In this document: piece after piece, positions 5,506 to 6,076 of the stretch
How positions within the stretch are numbered: position 1 is the first letter of the stretch
Layout of the letters: every line of letters starts with the position of its first letter
NCBI GenBank assembly: GCA_041485845.1
Contig: JBGPKH010000557.1
Coordinates: forward strand, 1 to 6,076
Length of the DNA stretch: 6,076 nucleotides
Reading direction: 5' to 3'
DNA from: OMOG01 sp041485845
Lineage (GTDB): Bacteria; Acidobacteriota; Terriglobia; Bryobacterales; Bryobacteraceae
Notes under the pieces: generated by a model
Told to the model about the DNA's origin: nothing
Seen by the model: the letters and a program-made list of their open reading frames with translations, nothing else
The model's database searches: none
Made by a program: the position numbers and the translations under genes

Positions 5506-5682
5506 CTACCCGACCCCTGGCCCAACCCGTGTCCCCCGGCCCCCGGCCTGGCCCCACCCCTGCCGTCCGCAGAGCTGGGCCTGATCCACTTTCGGCGCCG
5601 CCCGCCAGTCGAGAATCCGGGCCATGTACGTGTAAACCACGGGCGTCAAATAGAGAGTCATCAGTTGCGAGAAGGCCAGCGG
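5506..5682 (-). pseudogene. C-terminal scrap of an RND efflux permease (AcrB/MdtC type)
   Basis: The minus-strand frame reads AFSQLMTLYLTPVVYTYMAR followed by ILDWRAAPK and ends at TAG 5508-5506. The block FSQ(L/A)(M/L)TLYxTPVxYxYxxR is the signature end of the last transmembrane helix of RND drug/metal efflux permeases, large proteins of about 1,000 residues. The usual preceding glycine-rich sequence (VGG(L/M)) is replaced by RRPL, and further upstream the frame has no permease-like sequence and hits a stop at about 5733. Only about 30 residues of the original gene survive. After APK the reading becomes a Gly/Arg-rich run over a G-rich tract. The rest of the permease and its membrane-fusion partner are not present in the window. 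Confidence 0.72.
5509..5560 (-). other. Dense G-run cluster, potential G-quadruplex
   Basis: Eight C-runs of 3-5 on the plus strand (5509-5511, 5514-5517, 5521-5523, 5526-5528, 5533-5537, 5540-5544, 5552-5555, 5557-5560) give eight G-runs on the minus strand with linkers of 1-7 bases. This satisfies the usual G3+N1-7 quadruplex pattern more than once. It lies about 110 bases upstream of the -35 box of the peptide promoter. Confidence 0.6.
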
Positions 5683-5702
5683 TCTTCGCCCACATGGGCT
5701 AG

Positions 5703-5939
5703 AGTTATCGCCAAGAGGCCCAGTGGCTCGCTAAACAGCGGCACATCGCAATCGACGTGGCTGGGCAGCAGGCCAGGCCGAGCAGACCACGGCGGCGCTC
5801 GAACGGGACTACTGGACACGGCAGCAGTCGTGGGACGAATCGACCCGGCAAGTTCATCAACCAGATCAGCAACCGGCTGGACTTGCAGGACCCGCAGACC
5901 GGCGGGCGGTATCAGGCGGCCGATGGATCCAACTACTAG
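5703..5939 (+). pseudogene. Frameshifted C-terminal remnant of an unidentified protein
   Basis: Protein-like sequence can be read only by switching frames twice. Positions 5703-5773 read SYRQEAQWLAKQRHIAIDVA and so on. Around 5774-5848 the frame one base back gives AEQTTAALERDYWTRQQSWD followed by ESTR. From 5850 the first frame returns with KFINQISNRLDLQDPQTGGR and then YQAADGSNY before TAG 5937-5939. The skipped readings in between are Arg/Ser/Gly-rich shadow text. The shifts are one base lost near 5773 and one extra base at 5849, so they compensate. The pieces make a coherent helical, Gln-rich segment followed by a DPxTGxxY...G.NY block of the kind found at the C-terminus of some uncharacterised bacterial proteins. 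No start codon or ribosome site is visible. I cannot name the family. Confidence 0.38.
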
Positions 5940-6076
5940 CGGGAGTTTACAAGATATCGGTGAGTTTCGTGCCAAACCGTTCTTGCTGAATGGGTTGCGG
6001 GCAGTGTCGGGTATGACCTAACGGGTTGCAGGGACGAATCGCTGGAGAGTATGGCCGCCGATTTCCTAGGGGGTGA

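Noticed and set aside
5194..6021. 275-codon plus-strand frame
   Set aside because: It crosses the peptide gene antisense, its promoter, the RND remnant and the G-run tract, and it changes composition along the way. No ribosome site or domain was seen.
6051..6076. ATG with GGAG four bases upstream at the right edge (MAADFLGG...)
   Set aside because: Only eight codons remain in the window. It could be a gene start, but it cannot be supported.

Overview
The window is GC-rich bacterial DNA, probably chromosomal, from a Gram-negative-type organism. The best guess is Acidobacteriota. That guess rests on overall protein style (a PepSY-type membrane protein, a VKOR-DsbA fusion, a small Lys/Arg-rich ORF behind a PcrA/UvrD helicase) and not on a marker gene, so treat it as inference.

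Left edge, plus strand (1-498): the last codons of a HigB-type toxin, a complete HigA-type antitoxin, and then the wrecked 3' end of a tyrosine recombinase. This is an accessory, horizontally acquired patch. From 499 to 760 I see no convincing gene, only a short hairpin.

Middle, minus strand (5276 down to 761): five same-strand genes or gene remains. In transcription order they are a secreted six-cysteine peptide (5276-5001), a VKOR-DsbA fusion for disulfide formation (4821-3667), an internally deleted PepSY-type membrane protein (3614-3252), a full-length PcrA/UvrD helicase (3273-919), and a 52-residue Lys/Arg-rich protein (919-761) whose ATG overlaps the helicase stop codon. The peptide has its own good sigma70-type promoter (5397-5368) and a roughly 85-nt leader with two possible hairpins, one of which covers the Shine-Dalgarno. 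The peptide/VKOR-DsbA pair is the most interesting element: an exported Cys-rich product lies directly upstream, on the same strand, of a membrane enzyme that makes disulfides. A functional link is inferred and not shown.

Right edge (about 5400-6076): gene debris. It holds a minus-strand C-terminal scrap of an RND efflux permease, a dense G-run cluster, a stretch that resembles an insertion-sequence end, and a plus-strand protein remnant readable only across two compensating frameshifts. From 5940 to 6076 I see nothing firm. With the integrase scrap and the PepSY deletion, the window shows an intact helicase locus flanked by decaying accessory DNA.
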